From positions 30,677 to 94,676 of the forward strand of contig JAUIHS010000019.1 of assembly GCA_030432255.1 (NCBI GenBank): a stretch of 64,000 nt of DNA, written 5' to 3'. Under the pieces are notes generated by a model that saw nothing but the letters and a program-made list of their open reading frames with translations, was not told the DNA's origin and made no database searches. Numbering within the stretch: the first letter of the stretch is position 1; each line of letters opens with the position of its first letter. Positions 50,222 through 61,069 of this stretch are shown piece after piece. The position numbers and the translations under genes were made by a program. Origin of the DNA: Phycisphaerae bacterium (lineage in GTDB: Bacteria > Planctomycetota > Phycisphaerae > Phycisphaerales > UBA1924).

Positions 50222-51304
50222 ATGAGAAAGCTCATTGCAGGTCTGGCGGCGTCCCTGGTGTGCATCGGTACCGCCGTTGCCCAGGATGACAAGGAAGCGA
50301 ACAAGCTCATGATCGGTGACGAGGCGCCACGCCTGCAGCACGTTGACTGGCTGCAGGGCGGCCCGGTTTCGAGCTGGGAGTCCGGTCACGTGTATGTGCT
50401 GGACTTCTGGGCAACCTGGTGCGGTCCGTGCGTGGCCGCGATCCCGCACATGAATGAGCTCTACAAGGAGCACACGAAGGACAACGTGCATGTCGTGGGC
50501 GTGGCCGTCTGGCCGAACGACCGCATGACGCCCACTGACGAATTCGTCTCCGAGAAGGGCGGCAAGATGGCGTACACCATCGGTGACGACATCGGAGGCA
50601 AGACCGCCGAGGCCTTCATGGCTGCGACCGGTTCGCGCGGCATCCCCACGGTGATGATTGTGAACCAGCAGGGCCGCCTGGCCTGGATCGGCCACCCGAT
50701 GGACGGCATGGATGATGCGCTCGAAGCCATCCTCGCCGGCACCTATGACCTCGACGCCGAAGCGCGCAAGTTCCGCAAGCGCGCCATGATGGAATCGCAG
50801 GTCGAGGAACTCACGATGAAGATGCGCAAGGGCATGATGAACGAGGACTGGGATCAGGCCCTCGCCGCAATCGATGAACTCGTCGCGCTCGACGAGGAGC
50901 AGTTCGTCGGCTACTCCGTCCAGAAGTACATGATCCTCGTCACCGGCAAGCAGGCCCATGACAAGGCTCACCGTTATGGCCGCGATGTCGTTCGCAACAA
51001 GATGTGGGACAACTCCAACATGCTGAACGCGATCGCCTGGAACATCGTTGATCCCGAGGGTGAGGTCGACGAGGACGATCAGGACCTCGAACTCGCCATG
51101 ATGGCCGCCAAGCGCGCCAACGATCTGGACGAAGGTGAGAACGCCTACGTCCTCGACACGCTCGCTCGCGTGTACTTCCGCATGGGCAAGGTCGAGAAGG
51201 CCATCGACCTGCAGCGCGAAGCTGTGAAGTATTCCGAGGGTCAGATGAAGGAAGCCCTTCAGGACGTCCTCGACGAGTACGAGAAGGAAATGAGCACCTT
51301 CTGA
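50222..51304 (+). CDS. Exported TlpA/thioredoxin-like protein with long helical C-terminal half
   Basis: 360 residues from ATG 50222 with a signal peptide (1-20, AVAQ cleavage). Residues 22-170 are a redoxin domain with the CxxC motif FWATWCGPCVAAIPHMNEL and the cis-Pro loop SRGIPTVMIV. The rest (about 180-360) is helical and TPR-like (GENAYVLDTLARVYFRMGKVEKAIDLQREAV). It could reduce disulfides or cytochrome haem ligands in the envelope, with the TPR part binding a partner. It stands alone behind a TACAAT hexamer and ends in a terminator. Confidence 0.87.
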   Translation: MRKLIAGLAASLVCIGTAVAQDDKEANKLMIGDEAPRLQHVDWLQGGPVSSWESGHVYVLDFWATWCGPCVAAIPHMNELYKEHTKDNVHVVGVAVWPNDRMTPTDEFVSEKGGKMAYTIGDDIGGKTAEAFMAATGSRGIPTVMIVNQQGRLAWIGHPMDGMDDALEAILAGTYDLDAEARKFRKRAMMESQVEELTMKMRKGMMNEDWDQALAAIDELVALDEEQFVGYSVQKYMILVTGKQAHDKAHRYGRDVVRNKMWDNSNMLNAIAWNIVDPEGEVDEDDQDLELAMMAAKRANDLDEGENAYVLDTLARVYFRMGKVEKAIDLQREAVKYSEGQMKEALQDVLDEYEKEMSTF

Positions 51305-51327
51305 TTCGATTCCGAATGTCGAAACGG

Positions 51328-51359
51328 CGCCCGTCCCATCATGGGGCGGGCGTTTCTCA
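51328..51359 (+). terminator. Intrinsic terminator after the redoxin gene
   Basis: CGCCCGTCCC-ATCAT-GGGGCGGGCG: a 10-bp stem with one G-T pair, followed by TTTCTCATT. It ends 1 base before the converging thpR stop and might serve both strands. Confidence 0.85.
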
Positions 51360-51360
51360 T

Positions 51361-51906
51361 TCAGGCACCGAGTTGGACCGTCTCCAGGGTTTCGTAGCGG
51401 GCGCCCTCCGGAAGCAGCGTTGAGCGCATCAGTTCAATGCGCTCCAGTTGGAATGGACTGCCGTCGATCGGAACATCGATCTCATCGCACCGCTCACCCG
51501 AACGGAAGCGACAGATGGTCAGGTGAGGCAGGAATCGACTGTCAGCGCGCGGCCGTCGTGCAAGGCGCTGTACCAGACGGCGGTGCACTTCGAGGAGTGG
51601 TGGCGACTCGCTCAGGACAGCCGCGACCAGCCGAGGCGCCCGTTTCGGCAGCGTGCGAAGCGCCTCCGCACATGTTTGTGCAACGGCAACGCCCGCAGCG
51701 GATCGCCTGACAGACTCACGGATGTCGTCCAGTTCGCGAACCGGGACCGGACCGAGGAAGTGGAGTGTCACATGGATCTGGCAGGCCGGCACAAGGCGAT
51801 GCGCCGGCAAGTTCAGCTCTGTCACCCGCTCTCTGAGTCCCTCCGCAACGGCGAGCGGTGGGCGAGCCGCCACGAAGAGTCGGATCCTGTTCTCACGTCG
51901 TGTCAC
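51361..51906 (-). CDS. thpR: RNA 2',3'-cyclic phosphodiesterase (2H phosphoesterase)
   Basis: 181 residues. The two HxTx motifs that define the 2H fold are present: HVTLHFLGP near 45 and HLTICRFR near 127, placed symmetrically in a duplicated bilobal domain. ThpR opens 2',3'-cyclic phosphate RNA ends and can join 2'-5' bonds. The gene starts at ATG 51906, divergent from the peptidase gene, with the upstream region shared. Confidence 0.9.
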   Translation of the reverse strand: MTRRENRIRLFVAARPPLAVAEGLRERVTELNLPAHRLVPACQIHVTLHFLGPVPVRELDDIRESVRRSAAGVAVAQTCAEALRTLPKRAPRLVAAVLSESPPLLEVHRRLVQRLARRPRADSRFLPHLTICRFRSGERCDEIDVPIDGSPFQLERIELMRSTLLPEGARYETLETVQLGA

Positions 51907-51916
51907 GACGACATTG

Positions 51917-51922
51917 TATGAT
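51917..51922 (+). promoter_or_regulatory. -10 hexamer TATGAT upstream of the M14 peptidase gene
   Basis: TATGAT, about 31 bases before ATG 51954, in the short region between the divergent thpR and M14 genes. A GGAG ribosome site follows at the right distance from the ATG, so this gene appears to have a conventional leader. Confidence 0.45.
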
Positions 51923-51953
51923 CAGGGTGAGACCATCCAGGAGACTGATCCGT

Positions 51954-54554
51954 ATGCGTACACGATCCGCCACAGTTCAAGCGATCGCCTTCTTCCTGCT
52001 CCTGACCGTGCCGCCTTTCGGACAGGCGAACGCGGAGCGGGATCCGGTCTTCGATTACTTCGGAGGCCTTGAGTTCGAGCGATCGATACCGCGGCCGGCC
52101 GACATCATCGGACACGAAATCGGTGAGCGATTCACCCGCCAGGACCGCGTTCTCGCGTACCTGGAGACGCTCGCCAAGGTCTCTGACCGGGTGACGTACG
52201 ACGAGTATGGTCGGACGCATCAGCAGCGGGTCCTGAGCTACGTGGTGATCTCGTCACCGGACAATCTCAATCGGCTTGACGAGATCCTCGCCGCGAACGC
52301 GGAACTCGCTGATCCGAGGAACACGTCCGCATCGCGGGCAGATGAGATTGCGCGGGACAATCCGGCGATCGTCTGGTTCAGCTACAACGTGCACGGCAAT
52401 GAGCCATCGCCCAGTGAGGCGGCCATGCAGGTGGCCTACACGCTCGCGGCGGGTGTGAACGCTGAGATCCGCGACATTCTGAACGACGTTGTGCTGGTGA
52501 TAGACCCGATGCTCAATCCGGACGGGCACGAGCGCTACGTCAGTTTCATTGACAATGCGACGGGGGCGAAGCCGAACGCGGATCCCGTGGCGGCCGAGCA
52601 TGATGAGCCGTGGCCGGGCGGGCGATCGAACCACTACATGTTCGACCTCAACCGGGACTGGGTCTGGCTGGTGCAGCCCGAGTCACAGGCCCGACTTCCC
52701 GTCTACCGGCGCTTCCGGCCTCAACTGCACATCGACTACCACGAGCAGGGCTACCGATCTCCCTACTTCTTCGGCGCCGGTGATACGCCCTACAACAGGA
52801 ACATTCCCGGCGAGACGATCGAGTGGCTTGATGTCTACGGTGAGGACAACGCCGAAGTGTTTGATGCGCGCGGCCTGCTGTATTCGACGCGGGAGCGATT
52901 TGATTACCTGTACCCCGGGTACGGCAAGGTGCTTCCGGTGTACCACGGTGCCGTCGGTCTGCTGTGCGAGCAGGCGGGGCACTCGCGCGCGGGATTGGCC
53001 ATCAAGGTGGATGACTCGTACACACTCACGCTGCGCGAGCGGGCCCATCACCACTTTCTCACCGGCATGAGCTATCTCGAGACGACCGCCCGCCTGAAAC
53101 AGGAACAGATCAAGCGGTTCGCCGACTTCTTCCGCTCGTCCATGGAACTGCGCGACGGGGTGCCCGCGGCCTTTGTCGTGAGTGCTGCCAACGACCCGGG
53201 CCTGCTCAGCAAGTTGTGGGACCTGTGCGACGGACAGGGCATCGAGGTCGAGCGCCTGAGGGATTCGTTGCCACTCGACGGTCTGCACGAGTATCGCCAC
53301 GGGGAGGTTGTCGAGGAAGGTCAGGCCCCCGCCGGATCATGGGTCATCCGGTCGACGCAGCCGATGGGGCGACTGGCCGCGGCACTGATGGAGCGTTCGA
53401 CGTTCGTGGAAGACCCGGACACATACGACATGACGTCCTGGTCGCTTCCCGTGATGTTCGGTCTGGATGCGTGGTACTCCGATTCGCCACTGGGCGTGCG
53501 GACGGAGCGGATCACGGAATGGACTCAGCCGCGAGGCCGCGTGCTGGGTGGCGGGAACGTTGCGGTGCTGGTGGACTCGCGTCAGTCGCGCTTCGGTGTC
53601 GCGATGGGCATTGCCGCCGAACTGGAACTCTCGTGTCGTGTCGCGGGTGAGCCCTTCACGATCGAGGGGCGTTCGTTCGGGATATCAAGCCTGATCGTTC
53701 ACACGGGTCGCAACAACTCGGCGGCCATCGAGTCGTTCATTGAGCGGGTCTGCGACGCGGGGACGGACGTGGTGCGTGTCGGCACGGGCCTGACTGAAGC
53801 GGGGCCGGTCCTGGGTGCGAATGCGAATGCCAAGGCGGAGTTGCCCAATGTGCTGCTCCTGCGCGGAGACAGTTTCAGTTCGCTGAGTTACGGTCACCAC
53901 TGGCACCTTCTGGATATCGAGTCGCCGTTGCCGTACACGGCCGTCAACGCGGGATCGGTGGGGAGCATCGATCTGGATGACTTCAGCGTGGTCGTGGCGC
54001 CGAGCGGCGGTATGAGCAGTGGGTTGGGCGGCCGCGGCGTCGATGCGCTGCGCACGTGGATCCGCGACGGGGGTACGCTGGTGGCGAGCGGATCCAGCGC
54101 CTACTGGGCTTCGAGCGCCTTGCTGGAGATCGAGGAAGAGGAGGAAGAATCGGAGGATGAGCGTCCGCCGTTGAATGAGTTGAGTTGGGAGGAGCGCCAG
54201 GATCGTTCGGTCGAGGATCGCGTGCCCGGCGCGATTCTGCGGGCGTCGGTCGATGGATCTCACCCGCTGTCTGCCGGCGTGCGCGAGTGGATCGGCGTGT
54301 TGAAATTCGGCGCCCGGGCGCTGCCGGTGGGTGAATCGGGACAGGTCGTCGTCCGGTTTGACGAGGACATGCTGATCGGCGGCGTGATTGCGGACCGCTA
54401 CATCGAGTCACTCACGGGAGAACCGTGGATGACGGTGCATCGGATGGGACGAGGCCGCGTGATCTGCCTGTCGGACGACCCCACCAATCGCGGCTTCCAC
54501 CATGCGTCGATGCGTCTGCTGCTGAACGCGATCGTCATCGGTCCGAGCCTGTGA
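51954..54554 (+). CDS. Exported M14-family zinc carboxypeptidase-like protein
   Basis: 866 residues from ATG 51954, which gives a clean signal peptide (to about 25, GQANAE). The M14 zinc site is HGNEPSPSE (His and Glu) near 145 and the third ligand is in HIDYHEQGY near 260; DLNRDWVW carries the substrate Asn/Arg. The remaining 500 residues include a GATase1-like flavodoxin region (FSVVVAPSGGMSSGLGGRGVDALRTWIRDGGTLVASG) with an acidic EEEEEESEDE loop. Large M14 enzymes of this layout trim peptides or cell-wall stems. It overlaps the converging HAD gene by 20 bases. Confidence 0.88.
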   Translation: MRTRSATVQAIAFFLLLTVPPFGQANAERDPVFDYFGGLEFERSIPRPADIIGHEIGERFTRQDRVLAYLETLAKVSDRVTYDEYGRTHQQRVLSYVVISSPDNLNRLDEILAANAELADPRNTSASRADEIARDNPAIVWFSYNVHGNEPSPSEAAMQVAYTLAAGVNAEIRDILNDVVLVIDPMLNPDGHERYVSFIDNATGAKPNADPVAAEHDEPWPGGRSNHYMFDLNRDWVWLVQPESQARLPVYRRFRPQLHIDYHEQGYRSPYFFGAGDTPYNRNIPGETIEWLDVYGEDNAEVFDARGLLYSTRERFDYLYPGYGKVLPVYHGAVGLLCEQAGHSRAGLAIKVDDSYTLTLRERAHHHFLTGMSYLETTARLKQEQIKRFADFFRSSMELRDGVPAAFVVSAANDPGLLSKLWDLCDGQGIEVERLRDSLPLDGLHEYRHGEVVEEGQAPAGSWVIRSTQPMGRLAAALMERSTFVEDPDTYDMTSWSLPVMFGLDAWYSDSPLGVRTERITEWTQPRGRVLGGGNVAVLVDSRQSRFGVAMGIAAELELSCRVAGEPFTIEGRSFGISSLIVHTGRNNSAAIESFIERVCDAGTDVVRVGTGLTEAGPVLGANANAKAELPNVLLLRGDSFSSLSYGHHWHLLDIESPLPYTAVNAGSVGSIDLDDFSVVVAPSGGMSSGLGGRGVDALRTWIRDGGTLVASGSSAYWASSALLEIEEEEEESEDERPPLNELSWEERQDRSVEDRVPGAILRASVDGSHPLSAGVREWIGVLKFGARALPVGESGQVVVRFDEDMLIGGVIADRYIESLTGEPWMTVHRMGRGRVICLSDDPTNRGFHHASMRLLLNAIVIGPSL

Positions 54555-55203
54555 TCTCGTGGTGAAGCGCTCGGACCACGGTCAATGTGAGCCCTTTCGT
54601 CGACGGGCGCACGTGGTTGGCCCGGTGTAACGCATCGACGGGTGATGTGTGCCCGACACCGATGACGCACAGTCCCGCGCCGCTCGCGGCGGCGATGCCC
54701 GGCACCGAATCTTCAATGGCAACCGCATCGGCGGGTGCGACACCGAGTTGCCGGCATGCCAGCAGGTAGCACTCGGGGGCCGGCTTGGGCGCTGACACAT
54801 CATCCGAGGTCACGAGCGCATTCAGATGTTCGATCAGGCCGAGGCGTGTCAGGATGGCGCGGACTTCTCTCGAGCGCCCGGCGGTGCATACCGCGACAGG
54901 CATTGCTTCGCGGGCTTCATGGAAGAGCCTGATCGTGTGTTCGTAGGGTGTCACGTCGGTGGTCGAGAAGACGTCCGCGGCCTGAGTGGTCTTGGCCTCC
55001 AGCAGTTCCATGACGACATCTTCAGATGGTTCAGAGCCCGCCAGTTCGAAGGCGCGGCGAATCGCATCTGCGTCCGCGCGTCCGACATAGTCGTGGAGAG
55101 GAAGCGTGACGTTGTGGGGTGACAGGATGTCCTGGAGAACCTCGTGATGGAGGTCCTCAGAATCGACGAGCACACCGTCCATATCGAAGATGATCGCCTT
55201 CAT
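54535..55203 (-). CDS. HAD phosphatase, beta-phosphoglucomutase-like
   Basis: 222 residues. Motif I FDMDGVLVDSE (Asp8/Asp10), a helical cap (about 18-90), CTAGRS for motif II, a Lys-containing motif III (APKPAPECYLLA), and IEDSVPGIAAASGAGLCVIGV for motif IV. This subclass includes beta-phosphoglucomutase, phosphoglycolate phosphatase and GPP; the substrate is not fixed by these motifs. The gene is convergent with the M14 peptidase and divergent from the GlmU-like gene, with no operon partner. Confidence 0.88.
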   Translation of the reverse strand: MKAIIFDMDGVLVDSEDLHHEVLQDILSPHNVTLPLHDYVGRADADAIRRAFELAGSEPSEDVVMELLEAKTTQAADVFSTTDVTPYEHTIRLFHEAREAMPVAVCTAGRSREVRAILTRLGLIEHLNALVTSDDVSAPKPAPECYLLACRQLGVAPADAVAIEDSVPGIAAASGAGLCVIGVGHTSPVDALHRANHVRPSTKGLTLTVVRALHHEITGSDR

Positions 55204-55341
55204 GCGAACACTCTACGGAACTTCGAATCATGAGGTGGGATGTGGGGGGTGGGAATCAGCAAACGACGCGGATCGCCCCCGACAGGTCGATTGAACCGGA
55301 CTGCCCCAACCGGTACGGGACCCGAATGGAGTCGGGTGGGG

Positions 55342-55347
55342 TACACT
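55342..55347 (+). promoter_or_regulatory. -10 hexamer TACACT 6 bases before the GlmU-like gene
   Basis: TACACT, gcaccg, then ATG 55354, with no ribosome site in between. It fits the TANNNT/leaderless pattern of this window. Confidence 0.5.
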
Positions 55348-55353
55348 GCACCG

Positions 55354-56586
55354 ATGAAGCGTGTTGCGGTCTTTGACGACGGGCCTGGGGATCTCGGATC
55401 GATGGTGGATCTCCGGGCGTCCTTCGAGGTGAGAACGGGCGCCTTGACCACGCTCGAACGACTGTCGGGTGCACTTCGGAAGGTCGGGCCGATCAGCGCG
55501 CTGATCGTGGATGAGCAACGTGTGAGGCTCGTCGAGGAGCGGTGGGGCGGTCAGGATGGACTTGACGTCATGACGCCGACGGCACTCGGTCGTCTCGACG
55601 GGGCATGGCTGCTGATCAACGGGCGATGCGTGTTGCCACCTGAGAACCTCGACGGGTTGGCGGCGGGCCAGGTGCTTCGGGATCGCAAGAGTGGCCGCAT
55701 TGTCGCAGCCAGCATCGATGGGGCGGGCGCGGACCGGATCTGCCGCGGCGATGTGCCTGATGACCTGGAGTGTATTGATGATGACTCGGCCGGGATGCTG
55801 CAGTATCCGTGGGACGTGATCCGAATGCGGGATCGCGCATTGGAGCGGGACCTGGCTGCGCGCAAGCGGAAGATCCCGGAAGCGAACCCGACGGGGGTGA
55901 CGGTGATCGGTGAAGCGGGGCTGCATACCGCCGCGGATGCGACCATCCTGCCCGGTGTGGTGCTTGACGCGGGCAAGGGGGCCATCGTCATCGAGTCGGG
56001 CGCCGTGGTGCGTCCGGGCGCGATCATCTGTGGTCCGTGCTGGGTGGGCCGCAACGCGACCGTCCTGGATCAGACGCTGCTCAAGGGCGGGAGCGCGATC
56101 GGACCATGGTGCAAGGTTGCCGGCGAGGTCGGCGGAACGATCTTTCAGGGGTACAGCAACAAGGCGCATGCGGGCCACCTCGGGGATGCGTGGGTCGGTG
56201 AGTGGTCCAACCTCGGGGCCGGGACGACCAATTCCAACCTCCTCAATACGTACGGGGAGGTCGTCATGCAGACCGAGAGGGATGGACGAAGGCATCGCAC
56301 CGGATTGCAGTTCCTGGGCTGCATCATCGCGGATCATGTCAAGTTCGCGATCAACACGAGAATCATGACGGGTTCGGTCTTCGGCACGGGCGCCATGGTG
56401 GCGACGACGGCTGCGCCACCGGCGTTGGTTGAGCCGTTCGCATGGCTGACGGATGCCGGTGCATCACGCTTTCGCCTGAGCAAGTTCATCGATGTGGCTC
56501 GCACCGTCATGGCGCGCCGCCGTGTTGAGTTCTCTGCGGCTTACGAGGCGCGCCTGACCGAGGTCTTCGGCGGGATCGATTCCTGA
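55354..56586 (+). CDS. GlmU-like putative sugar nucleotidyltransferase / left-handed beta-helix protein
   Basis: 410 residues. N-terminal 190 residues resemble a degenerate nucleotidyltransferase domain (RVAVFDDGP, LINGRCVLPPENL) without the classic GxGTRM loop. The middle to C-terminal part is a left-handed beta-helix of hexapeptides (DATILPGVVLDAGKGAIVIESGAVV... GPCWVGRNATVLDQTLLKGG) plus GEWSNLGAGTTNSNL, shared with GlmU and GlgC-type acyl/nucleotidyl transferases. Related proteins in Bacteroidetes and planctomycetes are annotated as putative sugar nucleotidyltransferases. True activity is unproven. It overlaps polA by one base (TGATG). Confidence 0.82.
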   Translation: MKRVAVFDDGPGDLGSMVDLRASFEVRTGALTTLERLSGALRKVGPISALIVDEQRVRLVEERWGGQDGLDVMTPTALGRLDGAWLLINGRCVLPPENLDGLAAGQVLRDRKSGRIVAASIDGAGADRICRGDVPDDLECIDDDSAGMLQYPWDVIRMRDRALERDLAARKRKIPEANPTGVTVIGEAGLHTAADATILPGVVLDAGKGAIVIESGAVVRPGAIICGPCWVGRNATVLDQTLLKGGSAIGPWCKVAGEVGGTIFQGYSNKAHAGHLGDAWVGEWSNLGAGTTNSNLLNTYGEVVMQTERDGRRHRTGLQFLGCIIADHVKFAINTRIMTGSVFGTGAMVATTAAPPALVEPFAWLTDAGASRFRLSKFIDVARTVMARRRVEFSAAYEARLTEVFGGIDS

Positions 56587-59414
56587 TGAAGACGCTGTAC
56601 CTCATCGATGGCTATGCGCAGTTCTTTCGCGCGTTCCACGCGATCCGGACGCCCATGACCTCTCCGGTGACCAGCGAGCCGACCAACGCCACCTTCGGAT
56701 TCGTCGGGATGCTTCTGAAACTGCTCCGGGAATGCAAGCCGGACTTCGTGGCCGTCGCCCTTGATGTCTCGGGAGATCGCGGCACCTTCCGTTCAGAGAT
56801 TTATCCGGAGTACAAGGCCAACCGCGATGAACCGCCTGAGACGTTCCGGCCACAGGTGCGCCGTTGCGTCAGTCTGCTCGAAGCGCTGCACATCCCGGTG
56901 CTGGGGTCACCCGGTTTCGAGGCTGATGATGTGCTGGCGACACTGGCGACCCGTCTGGGTAATGAGTCCGATCTGCGGATCCGCATCATTTCCAAGGACA
57001 AGGACCTGCAGCAACTACTTGTGGATGGTCGGGTCGAACTGTACGACGTGCATCGTGATGAGGTGATCGACGAGGCCCAGCTTCGCGCGGACAAGGGCAT
57101 CGCGCCCGATCAGGTCGTCGACATGCTGGCACTGATGGGTGACAATGTCGACAACGTCCCGGGTGTTCCCGGTGTGGGGCCCAAGACCGCAGCCCAGTTG
57201 ATCGCGAAGTGGGGGAGTCTCGACGAACTGCTGGCGCATGCCGATGAGATCAAGGGGAAGCGGGGAGAAAACATCAGGGCGTCCGCCGCGCTGCTGGAGA
57301 TGTCGCGTCGACTCGTCACGCTTGAGCGCGAAGTCCCGGTTGATTTCGACCTGGACGCCGCGGCGGTCGAACGCATTCGTCTTCCGGATCTTCCGCCGAT
57401 CCTCCGCGAACTCGGCTTCAACAGGTTCGAGCAGGAAGTGCGTGACCTGATGGAAGCGCCTTCCGCCAGGGCCGCTTCCTCAGCGGACTCGTCCGGTGCG
57501 ATCTTCGGGGAGGGCCTTTTCGACCAGATTGCGCCGCCACCGGATGCGGCCGCGGGCGACTACACATGTGTGCGCACGCCCGATCAGCTCGATGAGATGA
57601 TCGGTGCCCTGCGAGGTGCGGATCTCATTGCGGTGGACACCGAGACCACAGGTCTGTCGCCTCGACGCTGCGACCTGTGCGGACTGAGCTTCTCAGTCAG
57701 TTCCGGTGCCGGGTGGTATGTTCCGGTGCGATCCAGCGAACCGGAGACGCACATGGATTGGGGCGTGGTGCGCGATCGACTGCGTGATGTTCTCGAAGAC
57801 GCCGGCGTTGCGAAGTGTGGGCACAACCTGAAGTACGACCTGCTCGTGCTGCGCAGCCACGGTGTTGAGTTGCGCGGGCTGGTGTTTGACACCATGGTGG
57901 CGAGCTACCTGATCGATGCATCCCGATCTGCACATGGGCTGGATCACCTGGCGCTTGCCATGCTCGGACACACGTGCATGCCGATCTCGGATCTCATTCG
58001 TCGTGATCGGCAGGAGTTCACGTTCGACCGAGTGCCATTGGAACAGGCGACGCCGTACGCCGCGGAGGATGCGGATGTTGCTCTGCGCCTGGTGGAGGTC
58101 ATGCGCCCACAGTTGTCGGCCATGAACCTGAAGGATCTCTTTGAAGGTGTCGAGATGCCGCTGGTGCGTGTCCTGGCGGAGTTGGAGTGGAATGGAATCC
58201 TCGTTGATCCCGATGAACTCGACCGACAGGCGGATCGGCTCCGGGGCCGGCTTGAGACGCTTCGCCGGGAGATCATGGATGCTTCGCCGCGACCCTTCAA
58301 CCCGGACTCCCCGAAGCAGTTGGCATCGGTCATGTTCAACAAGCCGGAGGATGCGGAGGAGGGGCTTGGTCTCAAGCCCATCAAGAAGTTGAAGACAGGG
58401 TATTCCACGGACAGTGAGGTCCTTGAGAAACTCTCGCTGGATCCGGATGTTGAGACGTCGGTCCCTGCTCTGATCCTTGAGTATCGCAAGCTCACCAAGC
58501 TCGTCGGCACCTACCTCGTCGCGCTGAAAGAAGAGATCAACCCGGAGACGGGGCGCATCCACGCGTCGTTCAATCAAACGGTCGCGGCGACCGGACGCTT
58601 GTCATCTTCTGATCCCAACCTCCAGAACATCCCGATTCGGACGGAAGATGGGCGCGAGATCCGCAAGGCGTTCATCGCGCCACCCGGGCACGTCCTCGTC
58701 AGCGCTGATTACTCACAGATTGAGTTGCGCATCCTGGCGCATCTCTCGAGAGACGAGGCTCTGATTCGCGCGTTCCTTGAGGGTGCTGACATCCACCGCG
58801 CAGTCGCGGCCCAGATCCACGAAGTATCCCCGGAGGATGTGACGACCGAGCAGCGAAGTGGGGCGAAGATGGTCAACTTCGGGATCATCTACGGGGTGAC
58901 CCCGTTCGGCCTCGCTCGGCGCCTGCGCATTTCGAAAGACGAAGCGGCAACGATCATCAGCGACTACAAGCGGCGCTTTCCCGGGATCACCACATTCCTC
59001 GAGGAATGCGTCGACCAGGCGCGCCGGTACGGTTACGTCGAGACCATGCTGGGACGGCGGCGCCCCATCACGGAGGTCGACGCGCGCAACCCGGCCCGTC
59101 GGGCGCTGGCCGAGCGGATCGCGATCAACTCTGTGGTCCAGGGCTCCGCGGCAGACCTGATCAAGCTCGCCATGACTGATCTTCACGATCGGTTGAGCGA
59201 GCACAGTCGGCGCGTTCTCAATGGCGGTACCCCGGAGATCCCTGGGGTCCGGATGCTGCTCCAGATCCATGACGAGTTGCTCTTCGAATGTCCTGAAGAC
59301 GCCGGGCAAGCATGCCGGGAACTGGTGACGACACGGATGTCGAGTGCGATGAAACTTGAGGTGCCGCTGATCGTCGACTCAGCACTCGCCCGGACCTGGT
59401 TCGAAGGCAAATAG
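56586..59414 (+). CDS. polA: DNA polymerase I
   Basis: 942 residues with three domains. 5'-3' exonuclease (1-290): YLIDGYAQFFRAFHA, EADDVLATLA, DNVDNVPGVPGVGPKTA. 3'-5' exonuclease (about 320-510), catalytic residues kept: AVDTETTGL, HNLKYDLLVL, YAAEDADVAL, so proofreading is likely. Polymerase: motif A VSADYSQIELRILAHLS, motif B RSGAKMVNFGIIYG, motif C LLQIHDELLFE. It fills gaps after repair and removes primers. It starts one base inside the stop of the GlmU-like gene. Confidence 0.97.
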   Translation: MKTLYLIDGYAQFFRAFHAIRTPMTSPVTSEPTNATFGFVGMLLKLLRECKPDFVAVALDVSGDRGTFRSEIYPEYKANRDEPPETFRPQVRRCVSLLEALHIPVLGSPGFEADDVLATLATRLGNESDLRIRIISKDKDLQQLLVDGRVELYDVHRDEVIDEAQLRADKGIAPDQVVDMLALMGDNVDNVPGVPGVGPKTAAQLIAKWGSLDELLAHADEIKGKRGENIRASAALLEMSRRLVTLEREVPVDFDLDAAAVERIRLPDLPPILRELGFNRFEQEVRDLMEAPSARAASSADSSGAIFGEGLFDQIAPPPDAAAGDYTCVRTPDQLDEMIGALRGADLIAVDTETTGLSPRRCDLCGLSFSVSSGAGWYVPVRSSEPETHMDWGVVRDRLRDVLEDAGVAKCGHNLKYDLLVLRSHGVELRGLVFDTMVASYLIDASRSAHGLDHLALAMLGHTCMPISDLIRRDRQEFTFDRVPLEQATPYAAEDADVALRLVEVMRPQLSAMNLKDLFEGVEMPLVRVLAELEWNGILVDPDELDRQADRLRGRLETLRREIMDASPRPFNPDSPKQLASVMFNKPEDAEEGLGLKPIKKLKTGYSTDSEVLEKLSLDPDVETSVPALILEYRKLTKLVGTYLVALKEEINPETGRIHASFNQTVAATGRLSSSDPNLQNIPIRTEDGREIRKAFIAPPGHVLVSADYSQIELRILAHLSRDEALIRAFLEGADIHRAVAAQIHEVSPEDVTTEQRSGAKMVNFGIIYGVTPFGLARRLRISKDEAATIISDYKRRFPGITTFLEECVDQARRYGYVETMLGRRRPITEVDARNPARRALAERIAINSVVQGSAADLIKLAMTDLHDRLSEHSRRVLNGGTPEIPGVRMLLQIHDELLFECPEDAGQACRELVTTRMSSAMKLEVPLIVDSALARTWFEGK

Positions 59415-59547
59415 GCGGCCCGGGGGGGGCATCCAGACGAGGGGTTCACCGGGGGTACGCAAGCCCCTCTGGCAGTCCCCGAAGCCGCGGTTCCGGAGCC
59501 GCAGAGAGGAAATGTTCAGGTGAAGTGTGGTGGCGGCACTGGAGGCC

Positions 59548-59575
59548 TTGACAGTGGTGGAGATGGGGCTAAAGT
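59548..59575 (+). promoter_or_regulatory. Promoter of tRNA-Asp
   Basis: TTGACA (59548-59553), 16 bases, TAAAGT (59570-59575). Predicted start near 59582, 33 bases before the tRNA. Confidence 0.65.
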
Positions 59576-59614
59576 GTCCAATCCCGCCGCGACCCTCGCG
59601 TCGGGCCCCCGTAT

Positions 59615-61068
<1,454 letters not shown>

Positions 61069-61069
61069 G

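Noticed and set aside
55228..56337. A 369-codon minus-strand open frame opposite the GlmU-like gene
   Set aside because: Antisense shadow of a hexapeptide-repeat gene.
59415..59547. Terminator of polA
   Set aside because: Inverted repeats (GAGGGG...CCCCTC) occur but no T-run follows, so the end of polA transcription is unclear.
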